Part shown: positions 7,579 through 14,387 of the stretch, in pieces
How the letters are laid out: each line of letters starts with the position of its first letter
Position numbering within the stretch: the first letter of the stretch is position 1
Source: a virus
IMG/VR virus record: IMGVR_UViG_3300032053_012680
Span: 1-23,243 of that record
Length of the DNA stretch: 23,243 bases
Direction: 5' to 3' (one strand)
Notes under the pieces: model-generated
What the model was told of the DNA's origin: nothing
Seen by the model: only the letters and a program-made list of their open reading frames with translations
Database searches by the model: none
Program-made: the position numbers and the translations under genes

Positions 7579-8144
7579 AAGAAAGCAAGCTATTAACCGT
7601 TAGAGAGTTGCTGAATGGAAATGGACAACAAATAAGTCCGATGGATATTGACACATCCGAAATTAAAGAACTGTCCAACTCTATTCCAAAAGATGGAAAT
7701 ATTGATCTAAATCAGGCCGAAATTCTAGCAACAAAGTTTCTTAGAGGGGCAGACATATGCTCAGAACTATTGGCAATAGGTACCAATTATGCTTCCAAGC
7801 TAGACACATTAAAAAAGAGGGCCTATTCGGAAGCAGCTTTAACCAAAGCTACAGCTTCAGGGATTAAAACCGATAAGTCTAGAGCCTGGTTTGCGGATGC
7901 AGATAATGACTATTGTAACGCGTGCAATAGATACTCTGAGGCGTTGGCCTTTGTAAAATGGGTTGATAGCAAGCATGAATCTTTCATTAGAGCGCATTAT
8001 TTATGTAAAAAGATGTTAGAGCGGGGATATTCGCACGAAAAAGCTGAATCGTGGACAGGAACCCTTGAGGAAAGTAAAACTGGAGATTTAATACCCACAC
8101 AAACAGAAGAGGAGGAGTCGGATAAGTGGTGGGACGATAAATAG
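7575..8144 (+). CDS. Helical protein, possibly a UvsY-like recombination mediator
   Basis: A 189-residue, mostly helical protein with GGAG before ATG 7575. The central part (about residues 55-155) has a helix rich in Lys, Arg and Ala, a TDKSRAWFADAD segment, then AFVKWVDSKHESFIRAHYLCKKMLERG. This pattern, and its place next to SSB and upstream of a RecA-like gene, recall UvsY of T4-like phages, which loads the recombinase onto SSB-coated DNA. The similarity is by overall pattern only and no diagnostic motif confirms it. The C-terminus is acidic (EEEESDKWWDD), as in many partners of DNA-binding proteins. It ends in TAG just before the SSB promoter. Confidence 0.65.
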   Translation: MKESKLLTVRELLNGNGQQISPMDIDTSEIKELSNSIPKDGNIDLNQAEILATKFLRGADICSELLAIGTNYASKLDTLKKRAYSEAALTKATASGIKTDKSRAWFADADNDYCNACNRYSEALAFVKWVDSKHESFIRAHYLCKKMLERGYSHEKAESWTGTLEESKTGDLIPTQTEEEESDKWWDDK

Positions 8145-8152
8145 AAAAGAAG

Positions 8153-8180
8153 TTGACATTTTTAGAATTTGGTGTATAAT
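8153..8180 (+). promoter_or_regulatory. Consensus sigma-70-type promoter for the SSB gene
   Basis: Exact TTGACA (8153-8158) and exact TATAAT (8175-8180) are separated by 16 bp, with transcription expected to begin around 8187. It lies in the 112-bp gap before the SSB gene and points at it. A full match to the housekeeping consensus suggests strong transcription by unmodified host RNA polymerase, as expected for an abundant protein needed early. Confidence 0.93.
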
Positions 8181-8186
8181 ATATAT

Positions 8187-8256
8187 ATGTCCGCTGGCGA
8201 AAAAGCATGGTGCTTAATAGGCTAAAGGACAATTAAACAAACAAAGGAGTTTTGAT
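8187..8256 (+). promoter_or_regulatory. SSB mRNA leader with small hairpin and open A-rich RBS region
   Basis: The 70-base leader can pair AAGCA (8203-8207) with TGCTT (8211-8215), enclosed by GTCC (8189-8192) with GGAC (8227-8230). It is followed by a structure-poor AATTAAACAAACAAAGGAG stretch holding the RBS. The arrangement, a structured 5' element then an unstructured TTAAAC-containing region over the RBS, resembles the T4 gene 32 autoregulatory operator. Homology or function is inference. Confidence 0.4.
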
Positions 8257-8889
8257 ATGGGTACAAGAGTAGTAGGAAAACTAGACAATTGGGACGATGC
8301 GGATCTTGGTGGCACTGATTTCATGAATCTTGATGAGGGAAGTAATCCTGTTCGGGTAATTACATCTCCTTACCAATTTTACATTCATTGGAGCAAGGAC
8401 GCAACCGGGGCAAATCGCAAGGTTCGTTGTGCTTTGGATGGATGCCCACTGTGTCAGCAGGGAGAACGGGCCGTGGCTCGTTGGATTGTAGGCGTTATGA
8501 ACCGAAAGACTGGCAAAGCTGCCATTGTTGAAATCGGTCCTCAAATCTTCAAGCAGATGCACGCATTGGCCAAGAATCCAAAGTGGGGAGACCCAAGGAA
8601 ATACGACTTGGATGTGAAGCGTCAACCTAAGGGCTCACAGCCTCTCTACATAGTCACGCCGGAACCCAAGGAACCAATCTCTGATGAAGAAAAGGGAGTT
8701 ATCAAAGAGTTTCTTGCCCGCGTTGATTTTGTCAAGATTTCAGCATCATCTACCCCAGATGATGTGCGCGAGAAAATGGGCATGGCCCAAAAACCAAAAG
8801 AGAGCACTGTTAGTAATGATTTTGAAGATGATAGCGGAGTTGTGGCCGCAGATGCCACAGCAGACGATGATTTTGATTTTAGCGCCTAA
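8257..8889 (+). CDS. ssb: Single-stranded DNA-binding protein
   Basis: A 210-residue protein with AAAGGAG seven bases before ATG 8257. It has a zinc-binding cluster (KVRC at 58, then DGCPLC with C63 and C66; H44 could be the fourth ligand), many aromatic and basic residues in the core (FYIHW, RWIVGV, KWGDPRKYD), and an acidic tail ending DDDFDFSA. Such tails are the partner-binding element of SSBs. This combination matches phage gp32-like single-stranded DNA-binding proteins. It would coat single strands at forks and recruit the polymerase, primase core and recombinase encoded nearby. It has its own strong promoter and terminator, and its codons are richer in G and C than those of the HNH genes, as expected of a highly expressed gene. 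Confidence 0.85.
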   Translation: MGTRVVGKLDNWDDADLGGTDFMNLDEGSNPVRVITSPYQFYIHWSKDATGANRKVRCALDGCPLCQQGERAVARWIVGVMNRKTGKAAIVEIGPQIFKQMHALAKNPKWGDPRKYDLDVKRQPKGSQPLYIVTPEPKEPISDEEKGVIKEFLARVDFVKISASSTPDDVREKMGMAQKPKESTVSNDFEDDSGVVAADATADDDFDFSA

Positions 8890-8911
8890 TTAAAACCTAG
8901 CAGGAGTATAG

Positions 8912-8943
8912 GGAGGAGGCTCGTGCCTCCTCCTTCTCTTTTA
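8912..8943 (+). terminator. Strong Rho-independent terminator after the SSB gene
   Basis: A perfect 9-bp GC-rich stem (GGAGGAGGC at 8912-8920, GCCTCCTCC at 8925-8933) with a TCGT tetraloop is followed by TTCTCTTTTA. With the promoter at 8153 it makes the SSB gene a self-contained unit. The start codon of HNH gene 2 lies at the end of the U-tract. Confidence 0.92.
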
Positions 8944-9614
8944 TGACTAACGAACAAACAAAAAAATGTACTGGAAACTGCGGAAATATAAAAAATATTA
9001 ATAATTTTTATATTTGTAAAGCAAACAAGAAAGATGGACACAAAAATATTTGTAAAGAGTGTTTGTCAGAATATAATAAAAAATATTTAAAAGACTATTG
9101 TGAAAAAAATAAAGAAAGACTTGATGATTGCAAGGCTAAATATAGAAAAGATAACAGAAAAGACTTAAACAATAAACAAAAAATATATTCCGCAGATCAT
9201 AAAAAAGAGAAAAAAGAGTATGACAGGATTAGATATCAGGCCAAAAAACTAGAAATAAATAACGCTATTGCTGTAAAAAGAAATAAAGATATATCGTTTA
9301 AAATCGCAGGAAATTTAAGATGTAGGCTTAGAAGAGCAATCGAGATTGGTCAAAAAACCGGATCTGCCGTTCGTGATTTAGGATGTTCTGTTGAATATTT
9401 GATAGATTATTTTAAAACAATGTTTTACACAAATCCTGATACTGGAGAAATGATGTCTTGGGATAATTATGGCCAATGGCACATTGACCACATAGCTCCA
9501 CTGTCTTCTTTTAACCTAACAGATAGAGAGCAATTTTTGAAAGCCTGTAATTTTACTAATTTACAACCTCTTTGGGCCAAAGACAATCTGAAAAAAAGCG
9601 ACAAGATTCAATGA
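8943..9614 (+). CDS. HNH endonuclease 2 with N-terminal zinc ribbon (homing-type)
   Basis: A 223-residue protein. The zinc ribbon is C9-x3-C13 with C37-x2-C40. Three 15-residue Lys/Tyr/Asn repeats follow (residues 50-94), then the conserved block from GSAVRDLGCS to the C-terminal HNH motif (WHIDHIAPLS, FTNLQPLWAKDNLKKS). It is closely related to HNH gene 3, with long stretches of recognisable DNA identity in the nuclease domain. It lies between SSB and RuvC, typical of free-standing homing endonucleases that sit in replication gene clusters. No Shine-Dalgarno precedes ATG 8943, which abuts the SSB terminator, so expression probably needs read-through. Its stop overlaps the RuvC start (ATGA). 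Confidence 0.9.
   Translation: MTNEQTKKCTGNCGNIKNINNFYICKANKKDGHKNICKECLSEYNKKYLKDYCEKNKERLDDCKAKYRKDNRKDLNNKQKIYSADHKKEKKEYDRIRYQAKKLEINNAIAVKRNKDISFKIAGNLRCRLRRAIEIGQKTGSAVRDLGCSVEYLIDYFKTMFYTNPDTGEMMSWDNYGQWHIDHIAPLSSFNLTDREQFLKACNFTNLQPLWAKDNLKKSDKIQ
9090..9224 (+). repeat. Three 15-residue repeats in HNH gene 2
   Basis: Residues 50-64, 65-79 and 80-94 start with KDY, AKY and KIY respectively and keep the 45-base period. The third is the most diverged. Confidence 0.7.
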
Positions 9615-10114
9615 AAGTACTAGGCCTAGATGCCAGCTCTGTGCGCACGGGGTGTTGTATTGTTGAAGACGGGTATTTAGATTTCAAATCGCTCGACACC
9701 ATTGACCCTCCACCCAAATTATTAATGGGAAAGAAACTATTGTTTTTTGAAAAAGCAATAAAGAAGTTGCTAAAAAAACACAGACCAGATGCGGTAGTAA
9801 TTGAAAACATATTTCGTGGACCCAACATAATCACTTTTAAAACGCTTTCTATGTTTAGGGGCGTTGCGTATAAGTGTGTTCAGGAAGTTTTGAATCTTGA
9901 GCCAGAGAGCATTATGCCCACCGAAGCCCGAAAGGCCGTCGGCTGTGGACCAAAAAAGGAAGACGCTTTTGAGTGGATAACAAAAAAATATGATTTCAGA
10001 GATTTCACGTTTAATAAGCACAATGATATTTGTGATTCTATTATACTCGCCTTATCTTATTTTCAGCCTCGCCCTCACCCAAAACTTAAAAAGACCAAAA
10101 GAAAGAAAAAATAA
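9611..10114 (+). CDS. ruvC: RuvC-like Holliday junction resolvase
   Basis: A 167-residue protein starting at ATG 9611, within the ATGA overlap with HNH gene 2; an in-frame upstream start at 9572 lies inside the HNH gene and was rejected. The RNase H-like fold shows the RuvC acidic residues: D7 in GLDASSVRTG, E65 in VVIENIF, and D139 and D142 in HNDICDSIILAL. The length equals that of bacterial RuvC (about 170). It has a very basic C-terminal tail (KLKKTKRKKK). Expected role: cutting four-way junctions made by the RecA-type recombinase or clearing branches before packaging. It overlaps the next small gene by one base. Confidence 0.88.
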   Translation: MKVLGLDASSVRTGCCIVEDGYLDFKSLDTIDPPPKLLMGKKLLFFEKAIKKLLKKHRPDAVVIENIFRGPNIITFKTLSMFRGVAYKCVQEVLNLEPESIMPTEARKAVGCGPKKEDAFEWITKKYDFRDFTFNKHNDICDSIILALSYFQPRPHPKLKKTKRKKK

Positions 10115-10263
10115 TGTTTGATTTATTTAAAATAATTTATTTTCGATGTTTATTACCCGATATCTTATATGCGCAATCAGTGGCCAAGTGTTTATACAAC
10201 AAACGTGAGTGGAATGAATTCTTAGACGAAGCTAACGCGTTTAGAAAGGCCTACGGTATATGA
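10114..10263 (+). CDS. 49-residue unknown protein between RuvC and DnaJ
   Basis: ATG 10114 overlaps the RuvC stop (TAATG), and the TGA at 10261-10263 overlaps the DnaJ start (ATGA), so the frame fits exactly between two real genes with coupled junctions at both ends. A purine-rich run precedes the start. The product begins with a hydrophobic and basic segment (MFDLFKIIYFRCLLPDILYA), which could be a short membrane-associated helix, then a charged helix with WNEFLDEANAF. The family is not recognised. The double coupling is the main evidence that it is real. Confidence 0.7.
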   Translation: MFDLFKIIYFRCLLPDILYAQSVAKCLYNKREWNEFLDEANAFRKAYGI

Positions 10264-11288
10264 ATCCATATGAAATATTGGGGGTTGAAAAAACAGCTGA
10301 CGAACAAACGATAAAAAAATCTTTCAGAGAACTAGCGTTCAAGTACCATCCCGACAGAAATAAAGAGGCTGGAGCAGAAGATAAATTCAAAGAAATATCG
10401 GCCGCCTATGAGATTCTGAGTGACAAAGAAAAAAGAAACCTATATGACACTTATGGCACAATTAATCCTCACGAAGCACAGGGCAATACCGGGTTTGATC
10501 CGTTTGAGTTTATTAAAAGAGCAGGCGGGTTTTCTGATTTTGTTGATTTTGAAAACAATTATGGAAAACAAAATAGAAAAACCAGAGGAGATGATATATC
10601 TGGGTCTCTAGGTGTAAGCTTTCTTGAGGCAGCATTAGGGGCTGAAAAAACCGTATCCGTAGAACATCCGTATAATTGCGATTCTTGCAAGGGAACTGGG
10701 GCAGAAGCCGGATCAACACCTGAAAAATGCACCCTTTGTAACGGAAATGGTAAAATTGGAAAAAAACAGGGATTTATGCAAATACTGAGCACGTGTCCAA
10801 GCTGTAGAGGCCAAGGAACCATTATACTAAATAAATGCCAAGAATGCATTAGTGGACACAAAGTTAAGACTGAAAAAATAAAAATAAATATTCCTATAGG
10901 AATAGAAGACGGAAACGTAATTAGAATATTTGGAAAAGGCATGCCCGGTCAACACGGAAATGAAAATGGGGATTTATATTTAAGAATATCTATAGAATCT
11001 CATCCAAAATTTAAACGCGATAGGTCTACCATTTATTCTGAACAAGAGATAGATTATATTGATGCCATTTTGGGCACAAAAGTAGAGGTAGACACGATAC
11101 ATGGCCCTGTTAATTTAAAAATACCTACGGGAATTCAACCAGGACATGTTTTAAAAATCAAAGAAAAGGGTATAATTAAAGATAATGATGTTAAGGGCGA
11201 TCATTTGATTGGAATAAGAGTAATTATTCCTAGCAAATTAAGTAACGAAGAAAAAGAACTATTGGAAAAACTTAGGAATTTAAAATGA
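10260..11288 (+). CDS. dnaJ: DnaJ (Hsp40) co-chaperone, full-length type I
   Basis: A 342-residue protein. The J domain (1-66) has HPD at 30-32, required to stimulate DnaK ATPase. The usual Gly/Phe region is short and Gly-poor (about 67-112). The zinc region has four CxxC units at C140/143, C157/160, C179/182 and C193/196, three as CxxCxGxG and the last as CQECISG. Two substrate-binding beta domains and a C-terminal helix follow. No DnaK or GrpE is seen here, so it would work with the host Hsp70. Phage replication and assembly often need host DnaJ/DnaK. The start is within ATGA overlapping the 49-aa gene and the stop within ATGA overlapping HNH gene 3. Confidence 0.94.
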   Translation: MNPYEILGVEKTADEQTIKKSFRELAFKYHPDRNKEAGAEDKFKEISAAYEILSDKEKRNLYDTYGTINPHEAQGNTGFDPFEFIKRAGGFSDFVDFENNYGKQNRKTRGDDISGSLGVSFLEAALGAEKTVSVEHPYNCDSCKGTGAEAGSTPEKCTLCNGNGKIGKKQGFMQILSTCPSCRGQGTIILNKCQECISGHKVKTEKIKINIPIGIEDGNVIRIFGKGMPGQHGNENGDLYLRISIESHPKFKRDRSTIYSEQEIDYIDAILGTKVEVDTIHGPVNLKIPTGIQPGHVLKIKEKGIIKDNDVKGDHLIGIRVIIPSKLSNEEKELLEKLRNLK

Positions 11289-12085
11289 CAGATGGGTATA
11301 GGCAATGTACGGATGTTTGTGGGAAAGAAAAACCATTGTCAGAATTCTATTTTAGAAAAGATACGAAAAAATATAAAAATATATGTAAAGAATGTCATTC
11401 TAAAAAATGTAATAAATACCGACAGAATAATCATGAAAAAATATTGTTTGCTAAAAAGAAATATAGAGATAATAATAAAGATGATTTAAATGAAAAAGCA
11501 AAAAGATATGCAAAAAACAATAGAGAAAAAATAAATCAAAATAAAAAAGGGAACCCAAAAACAAAAGCCGCTAAAAACAGATATTATGAAAAACATAAAA
11601 ATGAAATACTATTAAAACAAAAACAATATAGAGAAAAGAACGCAGACGAAATAAATGCGAGACGCAGAAATAAATCAAAAGAAACAAAGAGTGCTGTAAG
11701 AGAAAAAGCATTAATAAGACACAATGAGAGAATGGGAACTGATATAAACTATAAAATAGCTGTGCATTTAAGAGGGCGATTAAATATCGCCATCAGACAT
11801 GGTCAAAAAGTCGGATCGGCAGTTAACGATTTGGGGTGTTCTATCAAATATTTAATAGAATATTTTACACCCATGTTTTACACAAATACAGAAACAGGCG
11901 AGCCAATGTCCTGGGAAAACTATGGACTTTGGCATATCGACCACATTATGCCTCTTTCGTCTTTTGATTTAACTGACAAAAAACAATTTTCTGCAGCATG
12001 TAATTATAAAAATTTACAGCCCCTGTGGGCCAAAGATAATCTAAAAAAGGGTGACAGAATAAAGGAGCAAATAAATGACAGTTAA
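11285..12085 (+). CDS. HNH endonuclease 3 with N-terminal zinc ribbon (homing-type)
   Basis: A 266-residue protein. The zinc ribbon is C8-x3-C12 with C34-x2-C37. Five 15-residue repeats of the form KxYRxxNxxxI/LxxxK occupy residues 43-87 and 98-127, interrupted by ten residues. The nuclease domain at the C-terminus has WHIDHIMPLS and YKNLQPLWAKDNLKKG. It differs from HNH gene 2 mainly in repeat number. It begins in an ATGA overlap with dnaJ, and its last 11 bases overlap the recombinase gene. The recombinase's RBS (AAAGGAG at 12061-12067) is inside this gene's coding tail, so loss of the HNH gene would have to preserve that end. Confidence 0.9.
   Translation: MTDGYRQCTDVCGKEKPLSEFYFRKDTKKYKNICKECHSKKCNKYRQNNHEKILFAKKKYRDNNKDDLNEKAKRYAKNNREKINQNKKGNPKTKAAKNRYYEKHKNEILLKQKQYREKNADEINARRRNKSKETKSAVREKALIRHNERMGTDINYKIAVHLRGRLNIAIRHGQKVGSAVNDLGCSIKYLIEYFTPMFYTNTETGEPMSWENYGLWHIDHIMPLSSFDLTDKKQFSAACNYKNLQPLWAKDNLKKGDRIKEQINDS
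11411..11665 (+). repeat. Five 15-residue repeats in HNH gene 3
   Basis: Three contiguous units (residues 43-87: NKYRQNN, KKYRDNN, KRYAKNN starts), a ten-residue interruption, then two more (98-127: NRYYEKH, KQYREKN starts). Each is exactly 15 residues. Confidence 0.75.
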
Positions 12086-13235
12086 GAAAACTATGGCCGA
12101 TGTATGGAAAGAGATAGAGAAAGCGCATGGCGAAGAAGGGTTATATGCTGGAGACAGCAATATGACTACGTACTCTGACGTAATTTCTACCGGAAGCCAT
12201 GCTCTCGACGATGCTTTGGGGATTTGGGGTATTCCTCGTGGGCACGTTGTCCAGTATGCCGGATATGAGTCTTCTGGAAAAACTCTTATGGCATTATGTA
12301 CCATAGCAGAGTGGCAAAAACTGGATCCGCAGAATTGGGCCATGTTTATTGACGCAGAGTTTACATTCGATAAAACCTGGGCAGCATCGTTTGGCGTAGA
12401 TCTTACCAGACTATATGTGTTGCGAGAAAATAAAGGCACAGCAATAATGGATCGTTTGGTTGGTATTCCTGGAAAACGTGGAAGTGACGGAACCGTTAAA
12501 AAAGTAAAGCCTGGCATTTTGGATGTTGAGCTAGAGACTGGCGGAACTGGATTAGGGATTATTGTGCTAGATAGTGTTGCCGCCATACAACCTCCGGCAG
12601 AAGAATCTAGCAGGTCTGGTAAAGACAATATGGCACTTATGGCTAGATTTCTGCCTCCAGAGCTCCGCAAATTGACGCCACTGCTTACAGCAACCGGAGT
12701 AACCCTTATAATCATAAATCAAGTTAGAACCAAGCCAGGAGTCATGTACGGCGATCCTACGATTAGTCCTGGTGGACAAGCACTAAAACATGCTTGTTCA
12801 CAAATGATAAATCTGGGAATGATAAAAAGCAGCACAGAATCCTATATTTTTGACGCGTCTAAAACACAAATAGGACACAAGATTCGTGCAAAAGTACAAA
12901 AGAATAAGAAAGCGCCACCATTTAGGACGGCTGAGTTTTCTATTGAGTATTTAAGAGGTATTGTTAGTAAGCATGAAGAGTTAAGAGACATTGCGGCCAA
13001 ATATGGCGTTATTGAACGTCCAAATAATAAAGTTTGGGTGCTGGATGGAATAAAATATAACGGAAAAGATGCTGTGTCTGAGGCAATTAAAAATGACTCG
13101 TCTCTTCAAATATCTTTGCTAGAGAGAACAAAAGAGGCAAAAAAGAATTTTGTTGGTGTAATATTAGATAGTGATAGCGACAGTGAAACAGAAGAGATAG
13201 AAGAAAATCAATCATTTGAAAAAGAAGGAGAATAG
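12075..13235 (+). CDS. recA: RecA/UvsX-type recombinase
   Basis: A 386-residue protein with AAAGGAG seven bases before ATG 12075. Walker A is GYESSGKT (63-70), the catalytic Glu is E95 in DAEFTFD, Walker B is GIIVLDSVAA (D166), and the DNA-binding loop region has INQVRTKPGVMYG then SPGGQALKHA. About 20 extra residues, rich in Gly and Lys (around 125-158), lie before Walker B compared with E. coli RecA. The C-terminus is strongly acidic (DSDSDSETEEIEE), as in RecA proteins where this tail limits DNA binding. It drives strand exchange for repair and recombination-dependent replication, with the SSB and possible mediator nearby. There is no intein. Confidence 0.94.
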   Translation: MTVKKTMADVWKEIEKAHGEEGLYAGDSNMTTYSDVISTGSHALDDALGIWGIPRGHVVQYAGYESSGKTLMALCTIAEWQKLDPQNWAMFIDAEFTFDKTWAASFGVDLTRLYVLRENKGTAIMDRLVGIPGKRGSDGTVKKVKPGILDVELETGGTGLGIIVLDSVAAIQPPAEESSRSGKDNMALMARFLPPELRKLTPLLTATGVTLIIINQVRTKPGVMYGDPTISPGGQALKHACSQMINLGMIKSSTESYIFDASKTQIGHKIRAKVQKNKKAPPFRTAEFSIEYLRGIVSKHEELRDIAAKYGVIERPNNKVWVLDGIKYNGKDAVSEAIKNDSSLQISLLERTKEAKKNFVGVILDSDSDSETEEIEENQSFEKEGE

Positions 13236-13237
13236 GA

Positions 13238-13606
13238 ATGAATCTTTATTGTAATAATAAGGGATGCATGAAGTCGTCAGAGGCATTGTTAGATGTAAAA
13301 ACCATGGAGGTTATTTGCTCGGAGTGCAATAGACCCATCATTAATATTTCGGCATCAATGAAGGCTACGCTAAAACAGGCCGGACAAATAGTTAGAGAAA
13401 ATCTGAAGAAGGCGTTTATGGTACACTGTAAGACCTGTAACGCCAACAGAGAAGTTGTGTTAGACCAAAATGACAATACCATCTGTAAAAGTTGCCACAA
13501 TCCAATTAAAATTCAGGCAACTTTTAAGCTAGCAATGCAAGAGAGTGGCAAAAAACTAGATAAGATTGACACATCAAAGGATAATAAAACAGAATCGAAA
13601 CAATAA
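13238..13606 (+). CDS. Double zinc-ribbon protein preceding the primase core
   Basis: A 122-residue protein with two diverged copies of one unit. Copy 1 has C-x4-C (residues 5-10) and CSEC, followed by a helix (SMKATLKQAGQIVRE). Copy 2 has CKTC and CKSC, followed by a similar helix (TFKLAMQESGKKLDK). Each copy can bind one zinc. The function is unknown. It is translationally coupled (TAATG) to a DnaG-type core that lacks its own zinc domain, so it may supply template recognition in trans (inference). It starts three bases after the recombinase stop, with AGGAG/TAGGA purines upstream. Confidence 0.8.
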   Translation: MNLYCNNKGCMKSSEALLDVKTMEVICSECNRPIINISASMKATLKQAGQIVRENLKKAFMVHCKTCNANREVVLDQNDNTICKSCHNPIKIQATFKLAMQESGKKLDKIDTSKDNKTESKQ

Positions 13607-14376
13607 TGAATAAATCATTTTTTGAAACACTGGCCTCTGTTTGTCACAATCTTCTTTTAGATAATAGTGATATTATGTTTTATTTAAAAGAAGGAAGGGG
13701 CATGACAGACAAAACAATAGAAACTTACAAACTGGGTGCTTTTCCTAAAGATCTAAGAGATTTTTATAACAAATATGATATGGACCCAGTAGAGTTGAGA
13801 AAACAAAATATTGTTGTAAACGCAAATCATAGTCCATTTAAGATGTATCCTATAGTAATTCCAATAAGAGATATTGTCGGACAGTCTATAGCGATTGGGT
13901 GTAGAACTCTGTTGTCAGACGATAAACGAAAAGAGTTGGGTTTACCAAAATATAGAAATAGTACTTACAAAAAGACCTCGCACCTTTTTGGTTTGGACAG
14001 CGCTAAAGGCGCAATTAGAAATAGCAATAAAGTTTTTGTTGTGGAAGGATATTTTGACACTATAACAGCACATCAAAACAATATTATGAACGTTGTAGCA
14101 ACATGCGGAACAATGTTCACCGAAAGACAGCTGATAATATTGTCAAGATATACGGAAAATATTTGCCTGTTGTTCGATAATGATGCGCCAGGAAAAATGT
14201 CGGCTCAAAAAATTATGCAAAAGTTTATCAATTTTGATGAAAACATTCATTTAACTTGTGCGTTTACACCAGAAGGATATAAAGATTTAGATGAGTATTT
14301 GCAAAAGGGCGGTAATATGCGGGTATTTGATAATAAAATTGACTTAAACGAGGAAAATATTAGTACCTTGTGGTAA
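13606..14376 (+). CDS. DnaG-type primase core (RNA polymerase/TOPRIM domain only)
   Basis: A 256-residue protein. YLKEGRGMTDKTIETYKLG (about 26-44) and IPIRDIVGQSIAIGCRTL match the N-terminal half of the DnaG catalytic core. The TOPRIM fold follows, with VVEGYFD (E147, D151) and LLFDNDAPG (D191, D193), the metal-binding residues of primases. The N-terminal CHC2 zinc-binding domain and the C-terminal helicase-binding domain of bacterial DnaG are absent; the whole protein is less than half of DnaG's length. It would make RNA primers for the polymerase, perhaps helped by the zinc-ribbon protein encoded just before. The frame is intact and the start is coupled, so this looks like a natural compact form. 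Confidence 0.87.
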   Translation: MNKSFFETLASVCHNLLLDNSDIMFYLKEGRGMTDKTIETYKLGAFPKDLRDFYNKYDMDPVELRKQNIVVNANHSPFKMYPIVIPIRDIVGQSIAIGCRTLLSDDKRKELGLPKYRNSTYKKTSHLFGLDSAKGAIRNSNKVFVVEGYFDTITAHQNNIMNVVATCGTMFTERQLIILSRYTENICLLFDNDAPGKMSAQKIMQKFINFDENIHLTCAFTPEGYKDLDEYLQKGGNMRVFDNKIDLNEENISTLW

Positions 14377-14387
14377 TAGGAGATGTT

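Noticed and set aside
8684-8893. Alternative + strand frame within the SSB gene
   Set aside because: It overlaps the conserved SSB frame out of phase, has no RBS and encodes a low-complexity product.
12041-12715. 224-codon minus-strand open frame opposite the recombinase
   Set aside because: It is the longest antisense frame, but it lies wholly within the conserved recA-like gene and the HNH gene 3 tail, and its low-complexity Ser/Pro/Leu composition is typical of a shadow frame.
14370-14387. GTG 14370 as the start of the sigma-region-4-like gene
   Set aside because: AGGAG is correctly placed for ATG 14388, and the GTG overlaps the primase end without an RBS.
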